58,171 nucleotides of DNA from Enterococcus mundtii (GCF_003957375.1 NZ_CP025472.1:1-58171); one strand, 5' to 3'; positions 18,581 to 26,360 are shown, numbered from the stretch's first letter. The notes: generated by a model from the letters alone, not told the origin. Made by a program: numbers and translations.

Positions 18581-18825
18581 CTCTTACACGTATATTTTGG
18601 CTTAATTTTTAATAGTGTTTCTGTCTTCCAACTATCAATATCGACTCGTTTTTTAATGTAAGTAACTTCAAAATAAGGCGAACCACTGATTTCACGGCGT
18701 AAATCAATTGACCTTTTATTGTTCCATGTTCCTTTTTGTTCTTGTAATTCAAAGTAGTCAGCTAACAAAATCTTTTTTCTTCTGCCAGAATCCATAAATG
18801 ACAACAATTTTTCAATTTCACTCAT
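18565..18825 (-). CDS. Small hypothetical protein (86 aa)
   Basis: A basic protein starting MSEIEKLLSFMDSGRRKKIL. Its start overlaps the stop of the upstream membrane gene by 8 bases, so the two form an operon. The C-terminus (TLLKIKPKYTCKRNRSL) is very basic, possibly nucleic-acid or membrane-surface binding. No family recognised. Confidence 0.55.
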   Translation of the reverse strand: MSEIEKLLSFMDSGRRKKILLADYFELQEQKGTWNNKRSIDLRREISGSPYFEVTYIKKRVDIDSWKTETLLKIKPKYTCKRNRSL

Positions 18826-19345
18826 GAGATTCTCCTAAAAAAGAGAAACTTTGTTCAGAAAATAACCTATTCACTTCTTCAATCTCCGAATCTATTATTC
18901 CAACTTCCATTCCCAGTTCTCGAATTATCTTGATATATTCTGATTTTATATAGGCATTCTTTAGTAATACTACCAAACAACCAATAAGACAAATAGCTGT
19001 AAAAAAAATAATAATCGAATACCTATAAATTCCACCCAAATCGCCACTCTCCGTGTAGATCAAAATTAGGATTTGGGTTATACAATAGATTAAACATACA
19101 ATAGAAATTGGAATCATAGCAATGAACTCCGGAAAGATATAACGTATTAAACATTTAATTCGTTTGGAAATGTTATCATCAATCGCTGATGACATTCTGT
19201 TCATAATTTCAATTGTTTTTAACCTTTTAAATCTCAAATTCTTTAACTTTATCTCACAATCATTTCTTATTTCATCTGCCTCGAGACGACTTATTTTTGA
19301 CATAGTCTCCCTGTACTTCTGATCAGCGTCAAATGATTTTTGCAT
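18818..19345 (-). CDS. Two-helix membrane protein with coiled-coil ends
   Basis: A 175-aa protein: charged coiled-coil N-terminus (MQKSFDADQKYRETMSKISR), two membrane helices (FIAMIPISIVCLIYCITQIL and YSIIIFFTAICLIGCLVVLL), then a second coiled coil. The topology recalls small phage or plasmid membrane proteins without known role. It is coupled to the 86-aa gene downstream. Confidence 0.55.
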   Translation of the reverse strand: MQKSFDADQKYRETMSKISRLEADEIRNDCEIKLKNLRFKRLKTIEIMNRMSSAIDDNISKRIKCLIRYIFPEFIAMIPISIVCLIYCITQILILIYTESGDLGGIYRYSIIIFFTAICLIGCLVVLLKNAYIKSEYIKIIRELGMEVGIIDSEIEEVNRLFSEQSFSFLGESHE

Positions 19346-19501
19346 ATCTTTTCTCCTTCGACAAATTTGTTAACATCTTCGGAAACCTCTCGATTATTCT
19401 TAAATAACTGCTCCTTTGGACCACCTCTATTGTTATAAATAAAAGAGAAGAACAACTTCTTTAAGCTTTATCGATTGATCAAAGAAGATACTTGGCTTGA
19501 T

Positions 19502-19830
19502 CAATTAAAAAATATTTTTACTTACAAATGATATTGGAATCACTTTTAGGATAAGTGAGAACCTGCCGGTTTAGGGTTCCGAGCTACCTCACATATTTCT
19601 CACTCCCAGTGCTACCAAGCCCAGATATCCATCTGTAAGCCGTCTGAAAGAAATAAATATGAACTTCAATGCTTGAGGTGTTCCAATAGTCACCTCAAGC
19701 CCTGTCCTTTATGGGTGAATAGCAACGTGTTATAGACAGTCAGATTCCCACGTCTTTTCTGCTATTCTTGATATTCTCTTTTCAAAGGACACACAAGTTT
19801 TCACTTGCAAGTAGAAATATTTTTTAATCG
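19502..19830 (-). ncRNA. Candidate large structured RNA closed by a 28-bp terminal helix
   Basis: 19502-19529 pairs with 19803-19830 over 28 bp (24 identical complements). Three of the four mismatches become U-G wobbles only in a minus-strand transcript. Inside, nested helices pair 19704-19710 with 19784-19790, 19717-19723 with 19761-19767 and 19725-19729 with 19749-19753; local hairpins pair 19672-19680 with 19691-19699, 19622-19626 with 19631-19635 and 19555-19561 with 19597-19603. No ORF fits. A weak terminator-like AAGAAG...CTTCTCTTTT lies near 19445 on the minus strand. I do not recognise the RNA class. It begins eight bases after the stop of the broken gene at 19838. Confidence 0.55.
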
Positions 19831-19837
19831 TTTAATT

Positions 19838-20353
19838 CTAAGAGCGTATTTTATAAGGAAACTCAACTAAGCAAAGAGGATCAGATCGCTTCGATCGTTT
19901 AGCAAAAATGACTTTTCCTGGCAATGCGGCAGTCCTAATATCCTCAAATCTTTTACTTAACGAATCGATTTGTCTTGTTTGCGGATTAAATATTTGACCA
20001 TCCCCAGCATTGATCCAAATTGAACGATCGAACAAACGAATCGACTGTGATCGATTTTCAATTTCTGTTAGTGAACAAACCGAAGTAACAGCCCTCACTC
20101 GTCTGTTTTTGCTTTTATCAACTACCAATTCAACCAATCCTCTCTTATGAAATAATTTGAAGTATATTTTCCAGCTCCAATCTCGTGGTCAATAATCACG
20201 TCGAACACGATTGGTGTATCCTAATAATGCTAAAAAGTTAGCTACCTCCACTTCGGCAAGCCTACTTTCTTGTCTCTGCTGTTTTAACTGCTCGATCGTT
20301 AAACCTTTTCCTCGGTTTTTATTAAAAAATTCTTGAAATTCCCGCTAAGTCAT
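19838..20353 (-). pseudogene. Unknown 171-aa basic protein interrupted by two in-frame stop codons
   Basis: A single continuous frame starts at ATG with an excellent ribosome site (GGGAGGTGATTAG). It contains TAG at codon 3 and TGA at codon 55 and otherwise reads as a coherent basic protein: REFQEFFNKNRGKGLTIEQL, LAEVEVANFLALLGYTNRV, then PRDWSWKIYFKLFHKRGLVE and DRSIWINAGDGQIF, ending LVEFPYKIRS. Frame is kept throughout, unlike the frameshifted genes of this plasmid, so these look like substitutions (or recoding). It sits between two structured segments. I recognise no family; the Arg/Lys content fits nucleic-acid binding. Confidence 0.55.
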
Positions 20354-20368
20354 TCTAATCACCTCCCG

Positions 20369-20741
20369 TTTTGGCAAAAATTTGCTAAAATATATTTCAG
20401 ACAAACAAAAAAGGGTGCCACGTGACCTAAATCACGTGGCACCCCTTACTGTTCAGCTATTTCCAACGAGATATTTAACTAGAAAAGTCGACAGTCTTCC
20501 CCATTTGGGCGTGACTAAGAAGCTATTCTATGCTAAACTAAACCTCGTTGGGCGCAGCCCAACAGAGGGGTATGCACCATGATATTAGAGCCTTGAAATC
20601 TAATATTCATGCATACATGTGCTCAGGTGTAGGAGCCTGATCGCATGTCGCATCCCCTTTTTTGATTGCCTGAAAATATATCTCAACCTGCGCAATCAAA
20701 AAAACTATATTTAAACATTAATTTTTTTCTTTTTGCCAAAA
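20369..20741. ncRNA. Second inverted-repeat-bounded structured segment, candidate leader or stand-alone RNA
   Basis: TTTTGGCAAAAA at 20369-20380 and its exact inverse at 20730-20741 bound this segment. Inside, GTTGGGC/GCCCAAC (20547-20563), GTATGCA/TGCATAC (20570-20576 with 20610-20616), ATATTAGA/TCTAATAT (20582-20606), CAGG/CCTG and a closing GGGG/CCCC form a branched fold, followed toward 20406 by a strong minus-strand terminator. A T run after CCCC on the plus strand (20658-20663) leaves the orientation open. No real ORF is present. On the minus strand it would be the leader of the gene at 19838. Confidence 0.5.
20406..20445 (-). terminator. Strong intrinsic terminator upstream of the broken gene
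   Basis: GGGTGCCACGTGA pairs perfectly with TCACGTGGCACCC around a 7-base loop, followed by six Ts on the minus strand. Located 53 bases before the ATG at 20353, it could either end a stand-alone RNA or act as an attenuator for that gene. Confidence 0.8.
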
Positions 20742-20871
20742 TTATCATTTTCACAAAAAGCATAGCATTGTTCTGTTCTTTTCGCAAGGAATTTCCGAAA
20801 ATACAGAATTGCATGCTTTTTTTAGTTTTGATGAATTAGTATTCTATGTCCGCTCAAAATTTATTTATAAT

Positions 20872-20931
20872 CTATTTATTACAAAGGTATATAGCCTTTA
20901 TATTAGATACTTTGAACAGAAAAGTTAACAG
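20872..20931 (-). CDS. Very tentative short hydrophobic peptide ORF opposite the Rgg-like gene
   Basis: AGGAGGA at 20938-20944 is followed six bases later by a possible CTG start and 19 codons, LLTFLFKVSNIKAIYLCNK. A hydrophobic short peptide divergent from an Rgg-type gene is the usual SHP-pheromone layout. The lack of ATG, GTG or TTG makes coding doubtful. Confidence 0.2.
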   Translation of the reverse strand: MLTFLFKVSNIKAIYLCNK

Positions 20932-21025
20932 TCGAAATCCTCCTTTGGATTTGTGCACAAATAAATTTGATATCTAAGTTAATTATTACAATTTAATCAA
21001 TAATCTTCAAGTAAAACTTTTGGAT

Positions 21026-21040
21026 ATGCCAATTTGGCAT
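21026..21040. promoter_or_regulatory. 15-bp palindrome upstream of the Rgg-like gene, candidate operator
   Basis: ATGCCAATTTGGCAT is a perfect palindrome around a central T, 33 bases before the Rgg-like ATG in the divergent intergenic region. A regulator-binding site is the natural guess; a TATAAT lies just after it (21056-21061), though it is too close to the start to leave a full leader. Confidence 0.45.
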
Positions 21041-21073
21041 TTTTAAATAAACAAATATAATCGGAGTGAAATT

Positions 21074-22045
21074 ATGCGATTCCATGAAACGATAAAATAT
21101 ATACGAATCAAGTTGAATCTTACACAAAAGGACATTTACGAAGGAATAGTATCACAATCAACATATTCACGATTCGAAAATGGTCTGCGAATACTTCCAA
21201 TCGAAGATATAGAAGTATTCGCGAACCGTTTAGGTATGCAACTATCCGACGTATACACTATCCAAAAAGAACAAGACAACTGCATGACTTACATTATCAA
21301 TCAAACTAAAAAATGCCTTAATCAAAAAAACGATCCTATGCAAGAACTAAACATCCATAGTTTAGAGCATTTATTCAAAACTGCGAATAAGTATAAAAAT
21401 AGTTCTTTAGAATTTCTGCGGTACTTTTACTTAATTCGACAACACTTCCACAAGTTTAGTCCTAACATACCAAAGATAACCTCCAAAGATACGGATCGTA
21501 TTTATTTTGAATTAAAAAAACGGAAACTGATAACTCGGATACACCATCAATTCATCATAGATTTTACTGTACATTTTTCGGACGAACAAATTTTAGACAT
21601 CTCTAATTTTTTTAAAGAATATGATTTTAATCAAATCTCATCGTTCAACTCACAATACTCTTATCAATTACCCGAAGCGTTGTCCAATTTAGCAGATAGC
21701 TCTATTGATCGAGCATTATACCGAACAGACAATATAAAAGGTAAATTATTAGATAATGCAAATGAACTTCTGTCAATGTTGTTTAAATACCAAAATATAA
21801 AATATTCTTCAGACCATGTAATCTTATACAAAGTATCAAAATACCGATATGATTACTACATAGCAGACAATGAACAAGATAAAGCATCCGCTAGACAAAA
21901 CTTAGAAGATTTTTTAGAAGAATTAAAATATTACATCAGCAAAGCCCCCGTACGACACATCTACGCAGAAGGCTGTATCCCATCTGTAGAAAATACACTA
22001 GCTGGTAAGCTGCCACTAAAAGAAATAAATTATATAATCACCTAA
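21074..22045 (+). CDS. Rgg/PrgX-family (RRNPP-type) transcriptional regulator
   Basis: A 323-aa protein with an N-terminal helix-turn-helix at about 5-60 (IRIKLNLTQKDIYEGIVSQ, TYSRFENGLRILPIEDIEVF), followed by about 250 aa of helices as in the peptide-sensing repeat domain of Rgg and PrgX. Length and layout match these peptide-responsive regulators, whose cues are short exported peptides. It is one of few plus-strand genes, between replication and the small-gene region. GGAGTG precedes the ATG. Its target could be transfer, adhesion or copy control; nothing in the sequence decides this. Confidence 0.8.
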   Translation: MRFHETIKYIRIKLNLTQKDIYEGIVSQSTYSRFENGLRILPIEDIEVFANRLGMQLSDVYTIQKEQDNCMTYIINQTKKCLNQKNDPMQELNIHSLEHLFKTANKYKNSSLEFLRYFYLIRQHFHKFSPNIPKITSKDTDRIYFELKKRKLITRIHHQFIIDFTVHFSDEQILDISNFFKEYDFNQISSFNSQYSYQLPEALSNLADSSIDRALYRTDNIKGKLLDNANELLSMLFKYQNIKYSSDHVILYKVSKYRYDYYIADNEQDKASARQNLEDFLEELKYYISKAPVRHIYAEGCIPSVENTLAGKLPLKEINYIIT

Positions 22046-22055
22046 CCCATGAAAG

Positions 22056-22083
22056 ACACACAGAACCCCAATCATCTGTGTGT
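22056..22083 (+). terminator. Hairpin after the Rgg-like gene
   Basis: ACACACAG pairs with CTGTGTGT ten bases after the stop codon; the following T run is weak (TGTATTC). Probable end of the regulator transcript. Confidence 0.5.
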
Positions 22084-22232
22084 TGTATTCTAAAAACAAA
22101 ATATTCTAACGTTAATGCCCTCATTCACAAGCTCATATAGCCCTCGACGTTATCAATGCCTTACCCTCACTTCGTTCAGTCCTAGACATCGATAAGCTTT
22201 CCGGACAATTCCACCTTCAACTCCTCTTAAAA

Positions 22233-22520
22233 TTAATCTACATACTTCTTTTCTTTTTTAGGATCTATACTCAAAAGAAACTGTTCTTCTAACTGTAACA
22301 ACTCTTTATAAACCTTATCCATTGTCCATCCTGAAGACAGACTTAAACAATACAAAAAGTCACATGGTAACAATCCAACAGGACGATTCCGATAAGCCCA
22401 AGTTGCTACAGTACTTTGTTTATAATCATGTAACTCACAAAATTCCTCTACTGACATCCCTAGCTGCTTAATAATAAAAACACTGACAGGATAGGGATAA
22501 ACAAAAGTATTTACTGACAT
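22233..22520 (-). CDS. Small HTH-like protein downstream of rep
   Basis: A 95-aa protein with a probable helix-turn-helix (MSVEEFCELHDYKQSTVATW) and an acidic tail. GGGAGG lies ten bases before the ATG. It follows rep on the same strand across the presumed origin; a copy-control or regulatory role is possible but not shown by the sequence. The 22084-22232 stretch beyond it has no gene that I can see. Confidence 0.55.
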   Translation of the reverse strand: MSVNTFVYPYPVSVFIIKQLGMSVEEFCELHDYKQSTVATWAYRNRPVGLLPCDFLYCLSLSSGWTMDKVYKELLQLEEQFLLSIDPKKEKKYVD

Positions 22521-22529
22521 AGACGGTAA

Positions 22530-22682
22530 ACCTCCCCCAGCATATTATCGCGCATGTGATAATAATAGTCCTCTTCTTAAAACCAGGCAAGCAAGGAAAT
22601 ACTAAACAAGACATATCCGGCACGTAAGAAAGGACAGACGTATCATAGATATAATGTAAAAGGCAGTTTGCGGGTTTTAAAT
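22530..22682. other. Presumed theta replication origin (by Inc18 position)
   Basis: In Inc18 plasmids (pAMbeta1, pIP501, pSM19035) the origin lies immediately after the rep stop codon. The gene-free stretch here holds an AAACTGCCTTTT-type sequence (minus strand) next to the rep stop and a short palindrome near 22545-22560 (TTATCGCGCATGTGATAA). Identification is by position; the initiation site is not provable here. Confidence 0.45.
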
Positions 22683-24181
22683 TTATCCGGAATCGAGTTG
22701 CAATAAATCCATTTGTACGCCGGTTCTCTTGGGCTCTATCAGCTGCTTAAATGTCTCTTGTATAAATGTCCGGCCCAAGCCAAAGGCCTCAGAGATCTCA
22801 TGGAAATACGCTTCTTGCACCTCTTTGTTTACTCGAATGATTGATCGCATCAAGGCGTGAACAGAGGCTAAAGTAATTCCGCCATTGCGGCCGGTCCTAA
22901 CTCGGAAGTAGATCTTATTTTCGTTCTTCAGTTGCTTCAGCACTTTATCTAGGGATCGTTCCGGAATCTTTAATTCTTCTCTCAACTCTTTTTTTGTAGA
23001 AACGATATACGGTTTGTAGGTATAGGACTGTTCGTTCAAATAAGCCAGCAAATCAGCTGCCCATTCATGACTATGCGAATACTTGCGTACAGCTCTTTCC
23101 TTCTTGAACTTCCACCATCCACGCTTTTTATTGAATAGCTGCTCTTCAGAGAGATTAGTATCGACCCACTCCTGGCACAATACAACAATTTTTTCTCTAT
23201 GTGCGGCTTGATACTTTCCTGAATAAGCCGATCGAATAATCCTAGTCAGTTCTCGGTCAGTCAATGGACTTGCTAATCGATCATTGAACTCAAGCATAGC
23301 CAACTCACACTCTTCGATCTCATATCCTGAAGAAAAGTAGGCCAAAGACAGGGTAAATATGACGTTATTTCGGCCATAAATCCCCTTCTCTCCTTGAATT
23401 TTTGACTCCGTAATAGCAGCTGAAACCACGGCTCATCGACTTGGCGGAACTCCTGGTTTGATGGCAAGACAAAAACATTCTTACTCTCAGTACTCTTATC
23501 AGCATCCACACGCATTGACCAATTGATCCACTCTTCAAAAGAGTAGCGATATTGTGGTTCAAAGAACAAAACATTCTCTTCAGAAGGCATCCGTGTGATC
23601 CCAAAGTGATTCGCATTCACATCTACCGGAAAACGATATTCGTTCGCTAACTTGTTTCGCAGATTATTGGAGATCATTTTAGCCACGTTGATCACTTTGA
23701 AGTTCGATTTCTTTGTCACATAGGCAGGTTTCTCTAACACATAAAATGCCTGGTATCCGTGAGTAGTCCGCAATACCATCGTTGGCATAAAGCCAAGCTC
23801 GTTACTGGCCAGAATGATTTCTCCGTAATCAAAATTTGGATCTAGCGTGTCAAAATCAACAAAAAACGTATTAATCTGACGTAAATTGTCCTCAGAATGG
23901 CCTTTAGTGAACATTCTCCCTTCATCAGCATATGTCCCATACCGGAAAACATTAGGGGTCCAATGGCTAAATGCATTGTTGTTCTCAATGATTCCTTCTT
24001 CAGAAGTGATCACTAAGCCAATTCCCTCAACCATATGTTCTTTCGAACGGTACGCGAAAATAGCCCCTTTCCCCGACTGATCACTGAAAGAGACTGGTTT
24101 AAGGTGGCTATTTTTATATTTAAATTTACGGATACCGTTTTGTAAGATCGTTGAATAAATGACGTCTAAAGAAGCTGCCAT
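22683..24181 (-). pseudogene. Inc18-family replication initiator (RepE/RepR/RepS-like), split by an apparent 1-nt frameshift
   Basis: Together the two frames encode about 499 aa, the size of Inc18 Rep. Recognisable family sequence includes KGAIFAYRSKEHMVEGIGLV, ENNNAFSHWTPNVFRYGTYA, NNVIFTLSLAYFSSGYEIEE and ERTFIQE-like ends (GRTFIQETFKQL). The join is restored by one G in the run at 23392-23393 (KFKGEKGIYGRNN). Rep opens the theta origin and directs Pol I priming. Rep is essential and no other initiator is visible, so the frameshift is probably a read error. AAAGGA precedes the ATG. Confidence 0.9.
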
Positions 24182-24202
24182 GCTTACTAATCCTTTCTAA
24201 AC

Positions 24203-24242
24203 AAAAAAAGAGAACACAAATTATCTTTCGATTTGTGTTCTC
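24203..24242 (-). terminator. rep attenuator terminator
   Basis: GAGAACACAAAT pairs with ATTTGTGTTCTC and is followed by seven Ts, only 22 bases before the rep ATG. In Inc18 plasmids such a terminator in the rep leader forms when antisense RNA binds, stopping rep transcription; the layout here is the same. Confidence 0.8.
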
Positions 24243-24301
24243 CCAATGGCTAGATATGTCAAAAACATTTTAAGAAAGCATGACAAATAAGCGTGTATAT
24301 A

Positions 24302-24330
24302 TTGAGTTGCCCGTCAAAAAGTGGTAAGAT
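24302..24330 (+). promoter_or_regulatory. Promoter of the rep antisense RNA
   Basis: TTGAGT and TAAGAT are separated by exactly 17 bases on the plus strand, inside the rep leader and reading away from rep. Start of transcription is expected near 24337. Confidence 0.65.
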
Positions 24331-24336
24331 AAGCTT

Positions 24337-24492
24337 GTAAGTTCGGATTGTCAGTCCGAATAGCTTATCAAATTACATAAGTGGTTTCCAGCCACTTACA
24401 TAACTTCCGAGACGAGCGAGAACACATAGTTATTGTATGTGATTCAGAAAAATAGGTGAGGTCCAATTCACTTATTTTTCCGTCTCTTTTTT
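24337..24492 (+). ncRNA. Antisense copy-control RNA (Inc18 RNAIII-like)
   Basis: Complementary to the rep mRNA leader. It would fold into a TTCGGA/TCCGAA hairpin (24343-24361), an AAGTGG/CCACTT hairpin (24379-24398) and a terminator formed by AATAGGTGAG and CACTTATT followed by a T-rich stretch near 24485. Inc18 plasmids use such an RNA of about 140 nt to force attenuation of rep transcription. Size, position and folds agree. Confidence 0.7.
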
Positions 24493-24531
24493 ATTTTTTA
24501 TTTTTTCCAGTTCTAAATTAAACACAAATCT

Positions 24532-24560
24532 AGCATATCTTACTTTTTTCATCTTGTAAA
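24532..24560 (-). promoter_or_regulatory. rep promoter
   Basis: On the minus strand TTTACA (24560-24555) and TATGCT (24537-24532) are 17 bases apart, giving a leader of about 345 nt before rep that includes the antisense target and attenuator. Confidence 0.7.
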
Positions 24561-24622
24561 CTCTTATTTTCTGCAATTTAATATAGTTATTGTCGCATAA
24601 ACCTGTTAATATCAACAATCAC

Positions 24623-24840
24623 AAAAGGCACTAAAATACTTAAGTACTTAAGTATTTTAGTGCCTTTTTTAAGTACTTAAGTACTATGACGTTTTAAAGT
24701 CGCATTTAATCACTGATAGATCACCTTGTAAACACAAACGTAATAAAAGTACTTAAATACTAAAGTTTCTATTGACCCGTAACTTTCAAGGTGGTATTAT
24801 TATTGCAAACAAGTATTTTAACACTTTAGTACTTATTTAA
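24623..24840. repeat. Left partition-site repeat cluster (AAGTACTTAAGTA-type)
   Basis: Many copies of ACTTAAGTA, AAGTACTT or ACTTTAGTACT lie on both sides of the parA promoter. The first copies build a 48-base hairpin with T run (24623-24670) that also acts as a terminator in both directions. Palindromic iterons around parAB are the usual centromere and autorepression site for RHH-type ParB proteins. Confidence 0.75.
24772..24800 (+). promoter_or_regulatory. parA promoter
   Basis: TTGACC and TATTAT with a 17-base spacer on the plus strand, within the repeat cluster, so bound ParB would probably repress it. The ATG follows 53 bases later with AAGGAGG. Confidence 0.8.
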
Positions 24841-24852
24841 GGAGGTAGAAAA

Positions 24853-25718
24853 ATGAAAAAAAATCGCTCGAATTCAGAAGAAATTATTTCGCTAGTGAAA
24901 CAAGTCAAGGATCTCGTTGCTGAAAAAGGTGCTCCAATTGTAATTTCTGTTGCGAATCAAAAAGGCGGCGTTGGCAAAAGTGCTACCGTTGATAATTTAG
25001 CGGAACTGTTCGCCAGTTTCGATCTTGTAACAGATATCGTAGACATAGACGCACAGTCAAGTATAACTAACCTAAAAACTGACCTCAGAAATATCATCGA
25101 TGAAAATCTACCAGAAATGACTCAGGTAATGCTAGAGGAAGAAACGTTAGAGAACATTACTTATCAGATTAAGAATAATCTGTTTATTCTCCAACAACCT
25201 TGCGTCTATCAGATGCCGAACTTAACCTAGTTAATGCTACCTTAAGAGAACTGATTCTGAAGAAGAACATAGAAAGCCTCGAGACAAAATTTGATATCAT
25301 TCTGATCGATTGCCCTCCTTCAAGAGGCCTGCTTACTGTAAATGCTCTTAGTGCATCAGATTTTATCTTGATTCCTGTTCAATCCGAATATCAAGCTCTC
25401 GTAAGTATCGAATTGCTTTTTTCTACAATTAATAAAGTGAAAAATTCAATTAATCCTAATCTAAAGGAACTTGGGTATGTAGTCACTATGGCAACTAATA
25501 CAAACCACAGCGACGAAATTATTGAGGAAGTTAAATCTGACGATAAAGCAGAAGTTATTTCTATCATCGATAGAAGCATCGTAGTATCCGACGCTGGTGT
25601 TGCTAACATGTCAGCATACGAATTTGATTCAAATAATAAAGCTGGTATTGCTTACTATAATCTTGCAGTGACAGTTCTACAGAAAATAGTATCAGAAGGA
25701 GTTGTTCAAAATGGCTAA
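24853..25718 (+). pseudogene. parA: ParA-type partition ATPase (RepB/PrgP-like), split by an apparent 1-nt frameshift
   Basis: About 288 aa when one C is restored in CC at 25191-25192 (join LFILPTTLRLSDAELNL). It has the deviant Walker A ANQKGGVGKSATVDNLAEL, Walker A-prime VDIDAQSS, and Walker B FDIILIDCPPSRG. It belongs to the small ParA class used by enterococcal plasmids (pAD1 RepB, pCF10 PrgP). It segregates plasmid copies with the downstream RHH protein, whose ATG overlaps its stop (ATGGCTAA). Confidence 0.92.
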
Positions 25719-26067
25719 ACGCGTATCTATCAAGGATAAAAATATAGCTAAAACAAATGATATCGACACACTATTTCCTACTTCAAACCCACAAACTTCC
25801 GATCAAAATGGGACTAAAAAGAAAGTTAATGTTCTTAGAAAAATTGAAGATATAATTTCATATTACAAAAATTTTAAAGGCGGTAAACAAGTTTCAATAT
25901 ACTTGCCTGAAGAGATTCATCGGATGGTTAAAATGAAAGCTGCACAAGACGATCGTAATATGAAAGACGTAATGAAAGATTTAATTCTTGATAACTATCT
26001 AACTGAGTCAGAAATCAAAGAAGCCTACCGTTCATACGTTGATAAATTAGAAGAAGACAGCAAATAA
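25711..26067 (+). CDS. ParB-analog partition protein with RHH-like DNA-binding domain
   Basis: A 118-aa protein: basic, flexible N-terminus, then a ribbon-helix-helix-like core (KQVSIYLPEEIHRMVKMKAA, MKDVMKDLILDNYL). It pairs with the ParA-type ATPase, as RepC with RepB in pAD1 or PrgO with PrgP. GAAGGAG supports the ATG nine codon-phase bases after an alternative TTG. It probably binds the palindromic repeats on either side of the operon. Confidence 0.82.
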   Translation: MAKRVSIKDKNIAKTNDIDTLFPTSNPQTSDQNGTKKKVNVLRKIEDIISYYKNFKGGKQVSIYLPEEIHRMVKMKAAQDDRNMKDVMKDLILDNYLTESEIKEAYRSYVDKLEEDSK

Positions 26068-26073
26068 GCCTGA

Positions 26074-26126
26074 GACACTTTAGTACTAAAACACTTTAAT
26101 TGTTTAGTGCTTAGGTGTCTTTTTTA
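26074..26126 (+). terminator. parAB terminator built from partition repeats
   Basis: GACACTTTAGTACTAAAACA folds back on TGTTTAGTGCTTAGGTGTC and is followed by seven Ts. Both arms carry the same ACTTTAGTACT-like words as the flanking clusters. Confidence 0.75.
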
Positions 26127-26134
26127 TGGCATCA

Positions 26135-26360
26135 TATCAAATCGGACTTTTTAATATTAAAGTACTTAAACATTTAAGTGTTTAACGATTAAAACGTTTT
26201 GTTGCTGCCTTCTTCGACTAAGACAATCGAAACTTCGTAGCATAAATTTTCTTGATTAACTTTAGGGGGCCTCCGTTCCTTATTGTAATCAGAACCTTTA
26301 ACGTTTAAGTGGTTAAGTACTTTATTACTAAAACACTTTAGACCTTTAGGACTTATAGGG
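26135..26360. repeat. Right partition-site repeat cluster
   Basis: Further ACTTAAA, TTTAAGTG, GGTTAAGTACTT and ACACTTTAG words are spread after the parAB terminator, including AAAGTACTTAAACATTTAAG near 26158. No gene is convincing here; an ORF on the minus strand reads only through these repeats. Confidence 0.6.

Noticed and set aside
20406-20460. T-box riboswitch before the gene at 20353
   Set aside because: Only a loose likeness to the T-box word; no typical Stem I motifs and no aminoacyl or amino-acid gene downstream.
20382-20582. 66-codon plus-strand ORF in the structured segment
   Set aside because: It runs through hairpins, has no ribosome site and its translation looks random.
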